A stretch of DNA of 35,889 nucleotides from Mycobacterium sp. (GTDB lineage Bacteria; Actinomycetota; Actinomycetes; Mycobacteriales; Mycobacteriaceae). Shown here piece by piece: positions 15,893-23,855 of the stretch; position 1 is the first letter of the stretch, and each line of letters starts with the position of its first letter. Position numbers and translations under genes: made by a program. The stretch spans positions 1 through 35,889 of the forward strand of contig JARLGS010000351.1 in the NCBI GenBank assembly GCA_031292695.1, read 5' to 3'. The notes under the pieces are model-generated. The model was not told the DNA's origin, searched no databases, and saw nothing but the letters and a program-made list of their open reading frames with translations.

Positions 15893-15928
15893 TTGACCTT
15901 TGCCCGCGACCGGTTCACGATGACACGC
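15893..15928 (+). promoter_or_regulatory. Candidate promoter of acrA1
   Basis: TTGACC (15893-15898), a 17-base spacer and CACGAT (15916-15921) fit a sigma-A promoter. The start point would fall about at ATG 15929, so the mRNA may be leaderless. Confidence 0.45.
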
Positions 15929-17941
15929 ATGCGTTATGTCGTTACCGGCGGTACCGGGTTTATTGGGCGCCGCGTCGTCAGCCAGATTCTGGCTTTGCAT
16001 GACGACGCCGAAGTATGGATTCTGGTTCGCCGGGCCTCGCTATCCCGGTTCGAAGAGCTCGCCGCCGAGTGGGGTGACCGGGCCAAACCGCTGGTCGGCG
16101 ACCTCACCGCTGAGGGCCTCGGACTATCCGACCTGGCCGAGCTGGGCCCTGTCGATCACGTGGTGCACTGTGCCGCCATCTACGACATGACCGTCGATGC
16201 GCAGACACAGCATGCGGCCAACGTCGAGGGCACGAGGGCCGTGATCGAGCTGGCCCGCGGCCTGGGTGCGACTCTGCACCACGTCTCGTCCATCGCGGTG
16301 GCCGGCAATTTCCACGGGGAGTTCACCGAGGACGACTTCGACGTCTCGCAGGAACTGCCGACGCCGTACCACCAGACCAAGTTCGAAGCCGAACAGCTGG
16401 TGCGGACTACGCCCGGCCTGAGGTACCGCATCTACCGGCCGGCAGTGGTGGTCGGCGACTCCCGAACCGGCGAGATGGACAAGATCGACGGGCCGTATTA
16501 CTTCTTCGGCGTACTGGCCCGGCTGGCCACACTGCCCAAGTTCACGCCAATGCTGGTGCCCGACACCGGCCGCACCAACATCGTGCCGGTGGACTATGTA
16601 GCCGACGCGCTGGTGGCGCTGATGCACAGTCCCGATCGGGACGGCCAGACGTTCCACCTGACCTCACCGAAACCCATTGGTCTGAAAGACATCTACCGCG
16701 GCATCGCAAGCGAAGCCGGGCTGCCCCCGATGCGCGGCACCCTCCCGAAAGCCACCGCTACCCCGGTGCTGCGGGCCACCGGCCGGGCCAAGGTACTGCG
16801 CAACATGGTGGCCACCCAGCTGGGCATCCCAGGCGAGGTGCTCGACGTCGTCGACCTGGCACCGTCGTTCACCTCCGATAACACGCTCGCAGCATTGCAG
16901 GGCACCGGTATCGCCCTGCCCGAATTCGCTTCCTACGCACCGAAACTGTGGCGCTACTGGGCCCAGCACCTGAACCCCGACCGGGCCCGCCGGGACGACC
17001 CACGCGGACCGCTGGTCGGCCGCAATGTGATCATCACCGGTGCCTCCAGCGGCATCGGCCGGGCCTCGGCGATCGCCGTCGCCGAACGCGGCGGGCGGGT
17101 GTTCGCTCTGGCCCGCAGCGCCGACGCACTCGACGAACTCGTCACGGAGATTCGCCAATTCGGCGGCGAGGCTTACGCTTTCACCTGCGACGTGGCCGAC
17201 GGCGCATCGGTGGAACACACCGTCAAGGACATCCTGGGCCAGTTCGGCCATGTCGACTATCTGGTGAACAACGCCGGCCGGTCGATCCGCCGTTCGGTGG
17301 TCAATTCGACCGACCGCTTCCACGATTACGAGCGGGTGATGGCGGTCAACTACTTCGGTGCGGTTCGCATGGTGCTGACGCTGCTGCCGCACTGGCAACA
17401 ACGCCGGTTCGGCCATGTGGTCAACGTATCCAGCGCCGGGGTGCAGGCCAACAGCCCTAAGTACAGTGCGTACATGCCGAGCAAGGCCGCGCTGGACGCG
17501 TTCTCCGAGGTGGTCGGCACCGAGACGTTGTCGGACCACATCACGTTCACCAACATCCATATGCCGTTGGTGGAAACCCCGATGATCGCGCCGTCGAAGC
17601 GACTCAACCCGATACCGCCGATCAGCGCCGAGCACGCCGCCGCGATGGTGGTGCGTGGCCTCGTGGAGAAGCCCGCCCGGATCGACACTCCCATGGGCAC
17701 CCTGGGCGATCTGGGAAACTACTTGACCCCCAAGCTGTCTCGCCGGGTGCTGCACCAGTTGTACCTCGGTTACCCGGATTCCGCGGCAGCGCGCGGTGTG
17801 GCCGAAACCGCGCCACCGGTCGCGCCTTCCGATCGGCCGCGTAACCCGCGTCGGCCCAAGCGCCCCACCGCGGTCAGCCGAATCCGGGTGCCCCGGCCGG
17901 TCAAAAGTGCGGTCCGGTTGATCCCCGGGGTGCACTGGTAA
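15929..17941 (+). CDS. acrA1: Two-domain fatty acyl-CoA reductase, AcrA1-like
   Basis: The 670-residue fusion of two dehydrogenase domains has an N-terminal extended SDR (residues 1 to about 350) with TGGTGFIGRRVV, SSIAVAGNF and YHQTKFEAEQL. This is followed by a classical SDR (about 360-600) with TGASSGIGRASA, NNAG and the catalytic SS..YSAYMPSK. This is the layout of mycobacterial acyl-CoA reductases such as Rv3391 (AcrA1), which reduce long-chain acyl-CoA toward aldehyde or alcohol, possibly for wax esters. The C-terminal tail is Arg/Pro-rich. I set the start at ATG 15929 (MRYVVTGG) as in Rv3391; ATG 15920 and 15893 are alternatives. It is divergent from htdY. Confidence 0.9.
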   Translation: MRYVVTGGTGFIGRRVVSQILALHDDAEVWILVRRASLSRFEELAAEWGDRAKPLVGDLTAEGLGLSDLAELGPVDHVVHCAAIYDMTVDAQTQHAANVEGTRAVIELARGLGATLHHVSSIAVAGNFHGEFTEDDFDVSQELPTPYHQTKFEAEQLVRTTPGLRYRIYRPAVVVGDSRTGEMDKIDGPYYFFGVLARLATLPKFTPMLVPDTGRTNIVPVDYVADALVALMHSPDRDGQTFHLTSPKPIGLKDIYRGIASEAGLPPMRGTLPKATATPVLRATGRAKVLRNMVATQLGIPGEVLDVVDLAPSFTSDNTLAALQGTGIALPEFASYAPKLWRYWAQHLNPDRARRDDPRGPLVGRNVIITGASSGIGRASAIAVAERGGRVFALARSADALDELVTEIRQFGGEAYAFTCDVADGASVEHTVKDILGQFGHVDYLVNNAGRSIRRSVVNSTDRFHDYERVMAVNYFGAVRMVLTLLPHWQQRRFGHVVNVSSAGVQANSPKYSAYMPSKAALDAFSEVVGTETLSDHITFTNIHMPLVETPMIAPSKRLNPIPPISAEHAAAMVVRGLVEKPARIDTPMGTLGDLGNYLTPKLSRRVLHQLYLGYPDSAAARGVAETAPPVAPSDRPRNPRRPKRPTAVSRIRVPRPVKSAVRLIPGVHW

Positions 17942-18138
17942 ACCCAGGTCCGAAGGCCCGTCCCTGAACACAGGGTCGACGCCCCCAACTCGTCGTCTTC
18001 GTTCAAGACGAGTGCGCGTAATGACCGACACGCCTAGATGTCGATCTTGCCGGCGTCCGCCGGGTAATCATCGGCGGTCAAGTTTCCTAGCGTCTCCAAC
18101 GGTTACTCATCGTTTATTCTGACGAAACACCCCGGGTG

Positions 18139-18175
18139 TCCACTGGCAGTGGATGAAGACCACCTGCCGTATTTT
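18139..18175 (+). promoter_or_regulatory. Permease promoter with XRE-cupin operator
   Basis: TCCACTG-G-CAGTGGA (18139-18153) is a perfect 7-bp inverted repeat. A -10 box TATTTT (18170-18175) follows, so the palindrome covers the -35 zone. The same sequence with one change lies before the XRE-cupin regulator gene at 27668, which makes that protein the likely binder. Confidence 0.7.
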
Positions 18176-18197
18176 GACCGGACGAAGGGATCGCGAT

Positions 18198-19697
18198 ATG
18201 ACGTCGGTAACTGCAGAACCCGATTCAGGGCTGCATAAGGGCACCAACTGGTGGGGTGCATTCGTGATCGGCCTCGCCGGCCCAATTCTGGTCACCGGTA
18301 TAGCCCCGCCGGCCGTCCAGTCTCTCGGCGCGGCAGCGGTGCCCCTGATCGCGATCGCGACGGCAATGGGAGTATTCCTCTGCCTTTTCGCCGCCGAACT
18401 CGCCGCGGTCATGCCGCACCGAACCGGCGGGCTCCCGTCGTATACGACCGAGGCTTTTGAACCGATACACTCCGGCACCGCCACCCATCTGGGTGGGCTG
18501 TCGGCATGGGCCTACTGGCTGGGCTGGTTTCCCGTCGCACCCATCAACATGATCCTGGCGTCGGCCTACATCACTCAGCTGTTTTCGATCCCGCAAGGAC
18601 GATCGTTCCTGCCTTTCGGGACTGTCGGTAGTCCGATCACGCTGTCGGTACTGATCATCTCGATCGTGGCCATCGCCGCGATGTACGTACCCGCGTACTT
18701 CGGGATCAAGCTCGGCGCCGGATTCGCAACTGTCATGGGTGTGATCTCCATGGCGCCGCTGACCCTGCTGATCCTGTTGCCCTTCTTCAAGCCCAGTTCG
18801 ATCACCGCCAGCAACCTGGCCGGCTTCCACTTCGCCCCGGGAGTCGTCGGCAGCCCGACCTTGGTGCTGGCGTGGATGTTTGTCATGACGTGGTCGGTTC
18901 TGGCTATGGAAGCGGCGGCCTGCTACCTCGGTGAATGCCGAGACCCGGCCCGCGACGCCAAGATCGCGATGACCGTGGAGGGCGTCTATGGCTTTTTCAT
19001 CTTCGTGATGACCGCGGTGGTGTTGGTACTGGTCCTGGGCGTAGCGAACAACGCCGATCCACTGACCATCTTCTCCACGTTCATCACCAAGATCACTGGA
19101 TCCTCGGGCGGCTGGGTGCAGTGGGCGATCGGCCTGCCGCTCATCGTCGCGCTGCTGTTGTCGGTACTCAACGCGATCATGGGCTGCGCGCGCTCGTTGT
19201 ACCAGACGGCAGAAGACGGAGTACTGCCCCGCTGGTTCGGCCACCTGAACAAGCACGGGGTGCCCGACCGGGCAATGGCATTCAACGTGGTGTGCTCGGT
19301 CATCATCCTGCTGTTCGGCAGCCCGCTGCGGATTTACATCATCTCCAACATCGGCTACCTGTTTGCTTGCGGCATGGGCTTTTTCGCCTACTTCGCACAT
19401 CGGCAGACGTGGACCTCGGTCGAGCGCCCATTCCGGCTGCCCAGTTACATGCGCTGGGTAGCGCTGGCCATCGGCATCTTCTGCGCGGTCCTGTGGGTCT
19501 TCGGCGGCTGGAACAGCCCATCAGTTGTGGTTGGCACACCGAGTCACGAACTGTTCCTGATCGGTGTCGCCGTCCTGGCGGCCTATGTTCCGCTGCACCT
19601 GTGGCGACGATTCTCCGATCGGCGCAGCACGACCGAGGCGCCCGTCGCGGTGACCGTCGTGGTCCCCGCCGGAGCCGAACCTGGACTGCCGGCATGA
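18198..19697 (+). CDS. APC-family amino acid/amine permease
   Basis: The 499-residue inner-membrane transporter has about 12 membrane helices. It opens with the APC signature region (NWWGAFVIGLAGPILVTGIAPP) and shows the conserved cytoplasmic stretch LYQTAEDGVLPRWFGHLNKHGVPDRAM after TM8. It should import an amino acid, amine or polyamine with protons or cations. I chose ATG 18198 (AAGGGA about 7 bases upstream) over the track start 18153, which lies in the operator. Its stop overlaps the next gene (ATGA). As first gene of a cluster with amine-ligating and oxidising enzymes, and with the XRE-cupin operator before it, it is the probable substrate importer of the pathway. Confidence 0.92.
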   Translation: MTSVTAEPDSGLHKGTNWWGAFVIGLAGPILVTGIAPPAVQSLGAAAVPLIAIATAMGVFLCLFAAELAAVMPHRTGGLPSYTTEAFEPIHSGTATHLGGLSAWAYWLGWFPVAPINMILASAYITQLFSIPQGRSFLPFGTVGSPITLSVLIISIVAIAAMYVPAYFGIKLGAGFATVMGVISMAPLTLLILLPFFKPSSITASNLAGFHFAPGVVGSPTLVLAWMFVMTWSVLAMEAAACYLGECRDPARDAKIAMTVEGVYGFFIFVMTAVVLVLVLGVANNADPLTIFSTFITKITGSSGGWVQWAIGLPLIVALLLSVLNAIMGCARSLYQTAEDGVLPRWFGHLNKHGVPDRAMAFNVVCSVIILLFGSPLRIYIISNIGYLFACGMGFFAYFAHRQTWTSVERPFRLPSYMRWVALAIGIFCAVLWVFGGWNSPSVVVGTPSHELFLIGVAVLAAYVPLHLWRRFSDRRSTTEAPVAVTVVVPAGAEPGLPA

Positions 19698-20215
19698 CCG
19701 CGGCAGTCAAGCAGTTCAGCCGTCGCCGTGGCGATCCGGCACCGGAGTCGCCACGTGATGTGGTCCTGGTCTTGAGACCGGATACCGCCGCCTCCCCCGA
19801 ATTGGCCGCCGCCGCCAGGGCGACCGGTGGCACTGTCACGGTGGTGCTGCCGCTCAAGATTCACGGCTACTCGCTCGGCATGCCCAATCCGGGACTGATG
19901 CCGACGGCACGCGAGCGTGCCGCCGCGGACGAGGCGATCACCACGACTGTGCGCCGGCTGCGCCGTGCCGGGGTCGACGTCGACGGCCAGATCGTCGTGA
20001 GCCGGCACGCCCACCGGGCGATCGTCAAGATCGCCCGGAGGCGCGGCGCCACCCAGGTCCTGCTGGAAGGCACCACAGCCGGCAGACTGCGGCGTTTCGT
20101 CGAAGGCGACCTGAGTAAGCAGCTGGCACGTCGGCTCGCGCCGGCGGTCACCGTGGCCGTAGCGTCCGGCACGTCGGCCGACGAAATCCCCGGAATACCC
20201 ACTGCGACAACATGA
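19694..20215 (+). CDS. Universal-stress-protein-like domain protein
   Basis: The 173-residue cytoplasmic protein has a UspA-like fold. It has an N-terminal strand [22 protein letters not shown], a middle helix ending in [13 protein letters not shown], and the region [31 protein letters not shown] in place of the usual G-x2-G-x9-G(S/T) ATP loop. That loop is degenerate, so nucleotide binding is doubtful. It was hidden inside a longer track ORF (18935-20215); ATG 19694 overlaps the permease stop. Such proteins often sit beside or are fused to APC permeases and may tune transport. It overlaps the next gene by four bases. Confidence 0.75.
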   Translation: MTAAVKQFSRRRGDPAPESPRDVVLVLRPDTAASPELAAAARATGGTVTVVLPLKIHGYSLGMPNPGLMPTARERAAADEAITTTVRRLRRAGVDVDGQIVVSRHAHRAIVKIARRRGATQVLLEGTTAGRLRRFVEGDLSKQLARRLAPAVTVAVASGTSADEIPGIPTATT

Positions 20216-20544
20216 TTGTCGCCAAGTCCGTCGGCCTGTTCATTCTCGCGGCGATCGCCGAAATCGGTGGGGCCTGGTTGATCTGGCAGGGAGTTCGAGA
20301 ACACCGCGGACTTGGCTGGATCGGTTTCGGGATCGCAGCACTGGCCGGGTACGGGTTCGTCGCCACGCTGCAGCCGGACGCACACTTCGGCAGGATCCTG
20401 GCCGCCTACGGCGGCGTCTTCGTCGCCGGTTCACTGGCGTGGGGAATGGCTCTCGACGGCTTCCGCCCGGACCGCTGGGACCTGACCGGAGCGCTGGTCT
20501 GCCTGGTCGGCGTCGGTCTCATCATGTACGCCCCGCGGCCCTGA
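20212..20544 (+). CDS. YnfA/UPF0060 family small membrane protein
   Basis: The 110-residue protein has four predicted membrane helices and strong YnfA family patterns: [17 protein letters not shown] at the N terminus, [33 protein letters not shown] in the middle and [23 protein letters not shown] at the end. YnfA proteins belong to the DMT superfamily near the SMR group and are suspected small-molecule exporters. ATG 20212 overlaps the stop of the USP-like gene, so it is the third gene of a tightly coupled permease-usp-ynfA unit that ends at the terminator at 20577. A role in moving the same amine is only a guess. Confidence 0.88.
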   Translation: MIVAKSVGLFILAAIAEIGGAWLIWQGVREHRGLGWIGFGIAALAGYGFVATLQPDAHFGRILAAYGGVFVAGSLAWGMALDGFRPDRWDLTGALVCLVGVGLIMYAPRP

Positions 20545-20576
20545 TACCCGGACCAGGTCGCATCACTGGCCAGATC

Positions 20577-20604
20577 GAAAGCCGCCCCTGATAGGGCGGC
20601 TTTC
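20577..20604 (+). terminator. Intrinsic-type terminator after the permease operon
   Basis: GAAAGCCGCCC-CTGATA-GGGCGGCTTTC is a perfect 11-bp stem with a 6-base loop, 32 bases after the ynfA-like stop. It is followed by GTCTGT. It separates the permease unit from the glnT-like operon. The 230 bases beyond it show no gene. Confidence 0.85.
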
Positions 20605-20779
20605 GTCTGTGCAACCGCCGATGTTCGCGATATTCATTGCCTCACTGCAGATTTCGAGCATATTGACAAGTTGGCCCTCATCGCTCGGCACGCGCTTCGT
20701 TGCGGCGGACGCACCTGGGCCGACCGAGGGAAGCACATTCTTAACGCGGAAGTTACGCCCGCTCAGCTTGCGGCAATCG

Positions 20780-20804
20780 AATACAACCTGTCTACTTAAG
20801 TGAA
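20780..20804 (+). promoter_or_regulatory. GlnR-like box upstream of the glutamine-synthetase-like gene
   Basis: AATAC-6-TCTAC-6-GAAAC fits the actinobacterial GlnR pattern (gTnAC-n6-GaAAC, AC-n9-AC spacing in mycobacteria) in its last two elements. The GAAAC half is perfect. TCTACT-TA-AGTGAA in the same place also resembles the XRE operator with a one-base shorter spacer. It lies 33-57 bases before ATG 20837. Confidence 0.4.
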
Positions 20805-20836
20805 ACAACGATTCATTCCAGTAGTCAGGGGTCGGA

Positions 20837-22174
20837 ATGTCCACTTCCAGTGAGCTGGCCGGTCTGGCCAAAGAGTCGGGGACGAAGTTCATCCTCGCGC
20901 TGTTCGTCGATCTCAACGGCAAACCATGCGCCAAGCTGGTTCCCGTCGAGGCAGTCGATGAACTGGCTACCGAGGGCGTCGGTTTTGCCGGCTATGCAGT
21001 GGGCGCCATAGGGCAGGAGCCCAAAGATCCCGACCTGATCGCAATTCCCGATCCGGCCTCGTTCACGCCCATCCCCTTCGTCAAAGACGGACTGGCCATC
21101 GTGCACTGCGACCCACACGTCAACGGAGAACCATGGCCGTTTGCGCCGCGCAACATACTCAAGGCCCTGATCGCGCGTGCCGCCGACGCGGGCTTCGAAC
21201 CGTGGGTGGGCGCAGAGGTGGAATACTTCCTGGTCAAGCGCTCGGCCGACGGCACTCTGGTACCCGCGGACGATGCCGACACCGCGCGGCAGCCGTGTTA
21301 CGACGCCCGCAGCGTCACCCGGATGTACGACCACCTGGCGTCGATCAGCACCGCCATCAACGGGCTCGGTTGGGGCAACTACGCCAACGATCACGAGGAC
21401 GGTTCGGGCCAGTTCGAGCAGAACTTCAAGTACGCCGAGGCGCTGACCACCTGCGACCGGGTGATCACCCTGCGTTACCTGCTCAATGTGATGGCCGACC
21501 AGCGCGGCATGATCGCCACCTTCATGCCAAAACCCTTCGCCGACAAGACCGGTTCGGGCCTACACATGCACATCTCACTAACCAGCGGCGGCACCCCGGT
21601 GTTCCCCGCCGACCCGGCCGAGGACCAGCGACCCCTGGCCCTGTCCGCAACGGCGTACTCATTCATCGCCGGAATCCTCGAGCACGCCTCGGCGATGCAG
21701 GCGGTGATCGCGCCAACGGTGAACTCCTACAAGCGCACCGGCGCGCTCTCGACAGCGTCGGGTGCATCGTGGGCGCCCCGTTTCCCGACCTACGGCGGCA
21801 ACGACCGCACCCACTACATCCGCGTCCCCGACAACAACCGCATCGAACTGCGCGGCGGCGACGGCTCGGCCAATCCTTACCTTGCAGTGGCCGTCGCGCT
21901 GGCCGCGGGACTCGACGGCATCAAACGTTCAGCCGACCCGGGCGACGTAGGCAGCGGACCGAGCCACGAACGCCTCCCGGCAACTCTGTTGCACGCCGTC
22001 GAGCGGCTGGAAACCGATGACGTGGTGACCGGCGCCCTCGACGCCGCGGTCCCACCGGTATCGGATATCCCCAGTGTCGCAGCATATTTCGCTCAGCTGA
22101 AGAAGGTCGAATTCTGGGACTGGCACTCCGCGGTCGGCGCCTGGGAGCACGACCGTTATCTGACGGCCTTCTGA
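20837..22174 (+). CDS. glnT: Glutamine-synthetase-like ligase, GlnT / gamma-glutamylmethylamide synthetase type
   Basis: The 445-residue GS-family ligase has a short N-terminal beta-grasp part (FILALFVDLNGKPCAKLVPVEAVDEL) and then the catalytic domain. The latter has metal and substrate motifs EVEYFLVK, GSGQFEQNFKYA, GSGLHMHISL, NSYKR and RIELRGGDGSANPYLAVA. The sequence is closer to GlnT/GmaS enzymes than to GlnA-I: it has the AHCDPHVNGEPW-like block and lacks the adenylylation loop tyrosine context. These enzymes use ATP to join glutamate to ammonia or a small amine. CAGGGG precedes ATG 20837. Downstream are the three glutamate-synthase-like subunits, the arrangement seen in methylamine (N-methylglutamate) loci. 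The amine substrate here is unknown. Confidence 0.85.
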   Translation: MSTSSELAGLAKESGTKFILALFVDLNGKPCAKLVPVEAVDELATEGVGFAGYAVGAIGQEPKDPDLIAIPDPASFTPIPFVKDGLAIVHCDPHVNGEPWPFAPRNILKALIARAADAGFEPWVGAEVEYFLVKRSADGTLVPADDADTARQPCYDARSVTRMYDHLASISTAINGLGWGNYANDHEDGSGQFEQNFKYAEALTTCDRVITLRYLLNVMADQRGMIATFMPKPFADKTGSGLHMHISLTSGGTPVFPADPAEDQRPLALSATAYSFIAGILEHASAMQAVIAPTVNSYKRTGALSTASGASWAPRFPTYGGNDRTHYIRVPDNNRIELRGGDGSANPYLAVAVALAAGLDGIKRSADPGDVGSGPSHERLPATLLHAVERLETDDVVTGALDAAVPPVSDIPSVAAYFAQLKKVEFWDWHSAVGAWEHDRYLTAF

Positions 22175-22253
22175 CCCGCTGACCGGCGAGCATTCATCCC
22201 GTGCCACCGAACTGCGGAGCGGCGGCAGTGAAAAGTGAAAGGAACCAACGAAC

Positions 22254-23165
22254 ATGTGCGGAATCGTCGGGTTGCACCTGCGCAGCCCCGAGCTCTACCC
22301 GCGGCTCGGTGAACTGCTCGGCGGCATGCTGGCCGCGATGGAAGCCCGCGGCGCCGACTCGGCCGGTATCGCCGTCTACGGCGATCCGATCTGGTCGCCG
22401 GCCGACCACAGCACCATCTCGCTGATCGAAGTCGATGCGACACCGGACCGAGTGGCCGATGCGCTGAGCACCCACCTGGGCACTGAGGTCAGCGTCATCG
22501 CCCTCGATGTCACCTACCTGGTGTCCGCGGACGTCGAGCCCCAAGTACTGCTGGCGGCGGCCAAGGACGCGTATCCACATGTGCTGATCGGCGGCTTCGG
22601 CAAGGACGTGGCAGTGCTCAAAGGCGTCGGCACACCCACGGCGCTGGCCCACAACTGGGGGCTTGCCAACGCGCAGGGCTGGCAGGGTGTCGGCCACACC
22701 CGGATGGCCACCGAGTCGGCGGTGACACCCAGCGGGGCCCACCCGTACGCAGTAGGGCCGGATCAGTGCCTGGTGCACAACGGTTCGTTCGCCAACCACG
22801 CGGGCATCAGGCGCGAACTGCGCGCTGCCGGAGTCGAATTCGACTCCGATAACGACACCGAGGTCGGCGCCCGGTTCGTGGCCCACGAGCTCGCCGGCGG
22901 CGCTGACATCGCGACGGCCCTGACCGACCTGACGAAGACCTTCGACGGCTTCTACACACTGCTGGTGTCCAACCGCGACAGCTTCGCCGTGGTGCGTGAC
23001 GCCATCGCGTGCAAGCCCGCAGTCATTGCCGAGACGGACGACTGGGTGGCCATGGCATCGGAGTTCCGTGCCCTGGCTCACCTCCCGGGAATCGCCGGCG
23101 CCCGCATCTGGGAGCCGGAGCCGGAGGTCGTCTACGCCTGGAACCGCGAAGTGGTGCCGGCATGA
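22254..23165 (+). CDS. glxB: Class II glutamine amidotransferase subunit (GlxB/MgsA-like)
   Basis: The 303-residue Ntn-type amidotransferase domain has the N-terminal nucleophile Cys2 (MCGIVGLHL), the sugar/ammonia-site block RGADSAGIAVYG and the glutamine-site blocks GVGHTRMATES, SGAHPYAV and VHNGSFANH. As a free-standing domain it corresponds to the first quarter of glutamate synthase, and to MgsA of N-methylglutamate synthase. It should release the amine from a gamma-glutamyl amide and hand it to the partner FMN subunit. GAAAGGAACC lies before ATG 22254, and its stop overlaps the next gene (ATGA). Confidence 0.88.
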   Translation: MCGIVGLHLRSPELYPRLGELLGGMLAAMEARGADSAGIAVYGDPIWSPADHSTISLIEVDATPDRVADALSTHLGTEVSVIALDVTYLVSADVEPQVLLAAAKDAYPHVLIGGFGKDVAVLKGVGTPTALAHNWGLANAQGWQGVGHTRMATESAVTPSGAHPYAVGPDQCLVHNGSFANHAGIRRELRAAGVEFDSDNDTEVGARFVAHELAGGADIATALTDLTKTFDGFYTLLVSNRDSFAVVRDAIACKPAVIAETDDWVAMASEFRALAHLPGIAGARIWEPEPEVVYAWNREVVPA

Positions 23166-23842
23166 GCGACCTCGCAACGACTTTCGACCTGTCCACCACC
23201 CCGCTGCGGGAGGTCAACGCCGCGTTGCACACCGACGGAATCGACGGCCAGTACGTGATCGTCAATCCGCACGGCGCCCACAACGTCGCAGTGGGCATCG
23301 ACGCACCTGTCGAAATAACCGTCAACGGCCATGTCGGGTACTACGCCGCCGGCATGAATCAAAAGGCGGAGATCACCATCAATGGCAATGCCGGACAGGG
23401 CGTGGCCGAGAACATGATGAGCGGCGTCGTACACGTGACCGGTGACGCGTCGCAGTCCGCCGGCGCCACCGGACGCGGCGGCCTGCTGGTCATCGACGGC
23501 AACGCGGCCGCGCGTTGCGGCATCTCGCTGAAGGGCCTCGACATCGTGGTGGGCGGTTCGGTCGGTCATATGAGCGCGTTCATGGCCCAGCGAGGCCGCA
23601 TCGTGGTCCGCGGCGACGCCGGCGACGCTCTGGGCGATTCGATCTACGAGGCCCGACTGTACGTCCGCGGGGCGGTGAAATCGCTTGGCGCGGACTGCAT
23701 CGAGAAGCCGATGCGAGCCGAACATATCGAAGAACTCGCCGGCCTGCTCAAGGCTGCGGGCTACGACGACGACCCCGCCACCTACCGGCGGTACGGCTCA
23801 GCACGCAGCCTCTACCACTTCCAAGCCCACAACTCCTATTGA
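23162..23842 (+). CDS. glxC: Glutamate synthase GXGXG-domain subunit (GlxC/MgsB-like)
   Basis: The 226-residue protein is made almost only of the right-handed beta-helix that forms the C-terminal domain of glutamate synthase. The repeats are visible as VEITVNGHVGYYAAGM, AEITINGNAGQGVAENM, VHVTGDASQSAGATGRGG and IVVGGSVGHMSAFMAQ. It probably serves as scaffold between the amidotransferase and FMN subunits, as MgsB does. ATG 23162 overlaps the glxB stop, and 13 bases separate it from glxD, so the three subunits are co-translated. Confidence 0.88.
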   Translation: MSDLATTFDLSTTPLREVNAALHTDGIDGQYVIVNPHGAHNVAVGIDAPVEITVNGHVGYYAAGMNQKAEITINGNAGQGVAENMMSGVVHVTGDASQSAGATGRGGLLVIDGNAAARCGISLKGLDIVVGGSVGHMSAFMAQRGRIVVRGDAGDALGDSIYEARLYVRGAVKSLGADCIEKPMRAEHIEELAGLLKAAGYDDDPATYRRYGSARSLYHFQAHNSY

Positions 23843-23855
23843 TCGGGACCAGCCC

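Noticed and set aside
16664-18031. 455-codon minus-strand ORF over acrA1
   Set aside because: Antisense shadow of the second domain of acrA1; low-complexity His/Gly/Arg composition and no recognisable domain.
18225-19400. 391-codon minus-strand ORF over the permease
   Set aside because: Antisense shadow; charged low-complexity product against a clear 12-helix transporter on the plus strand.
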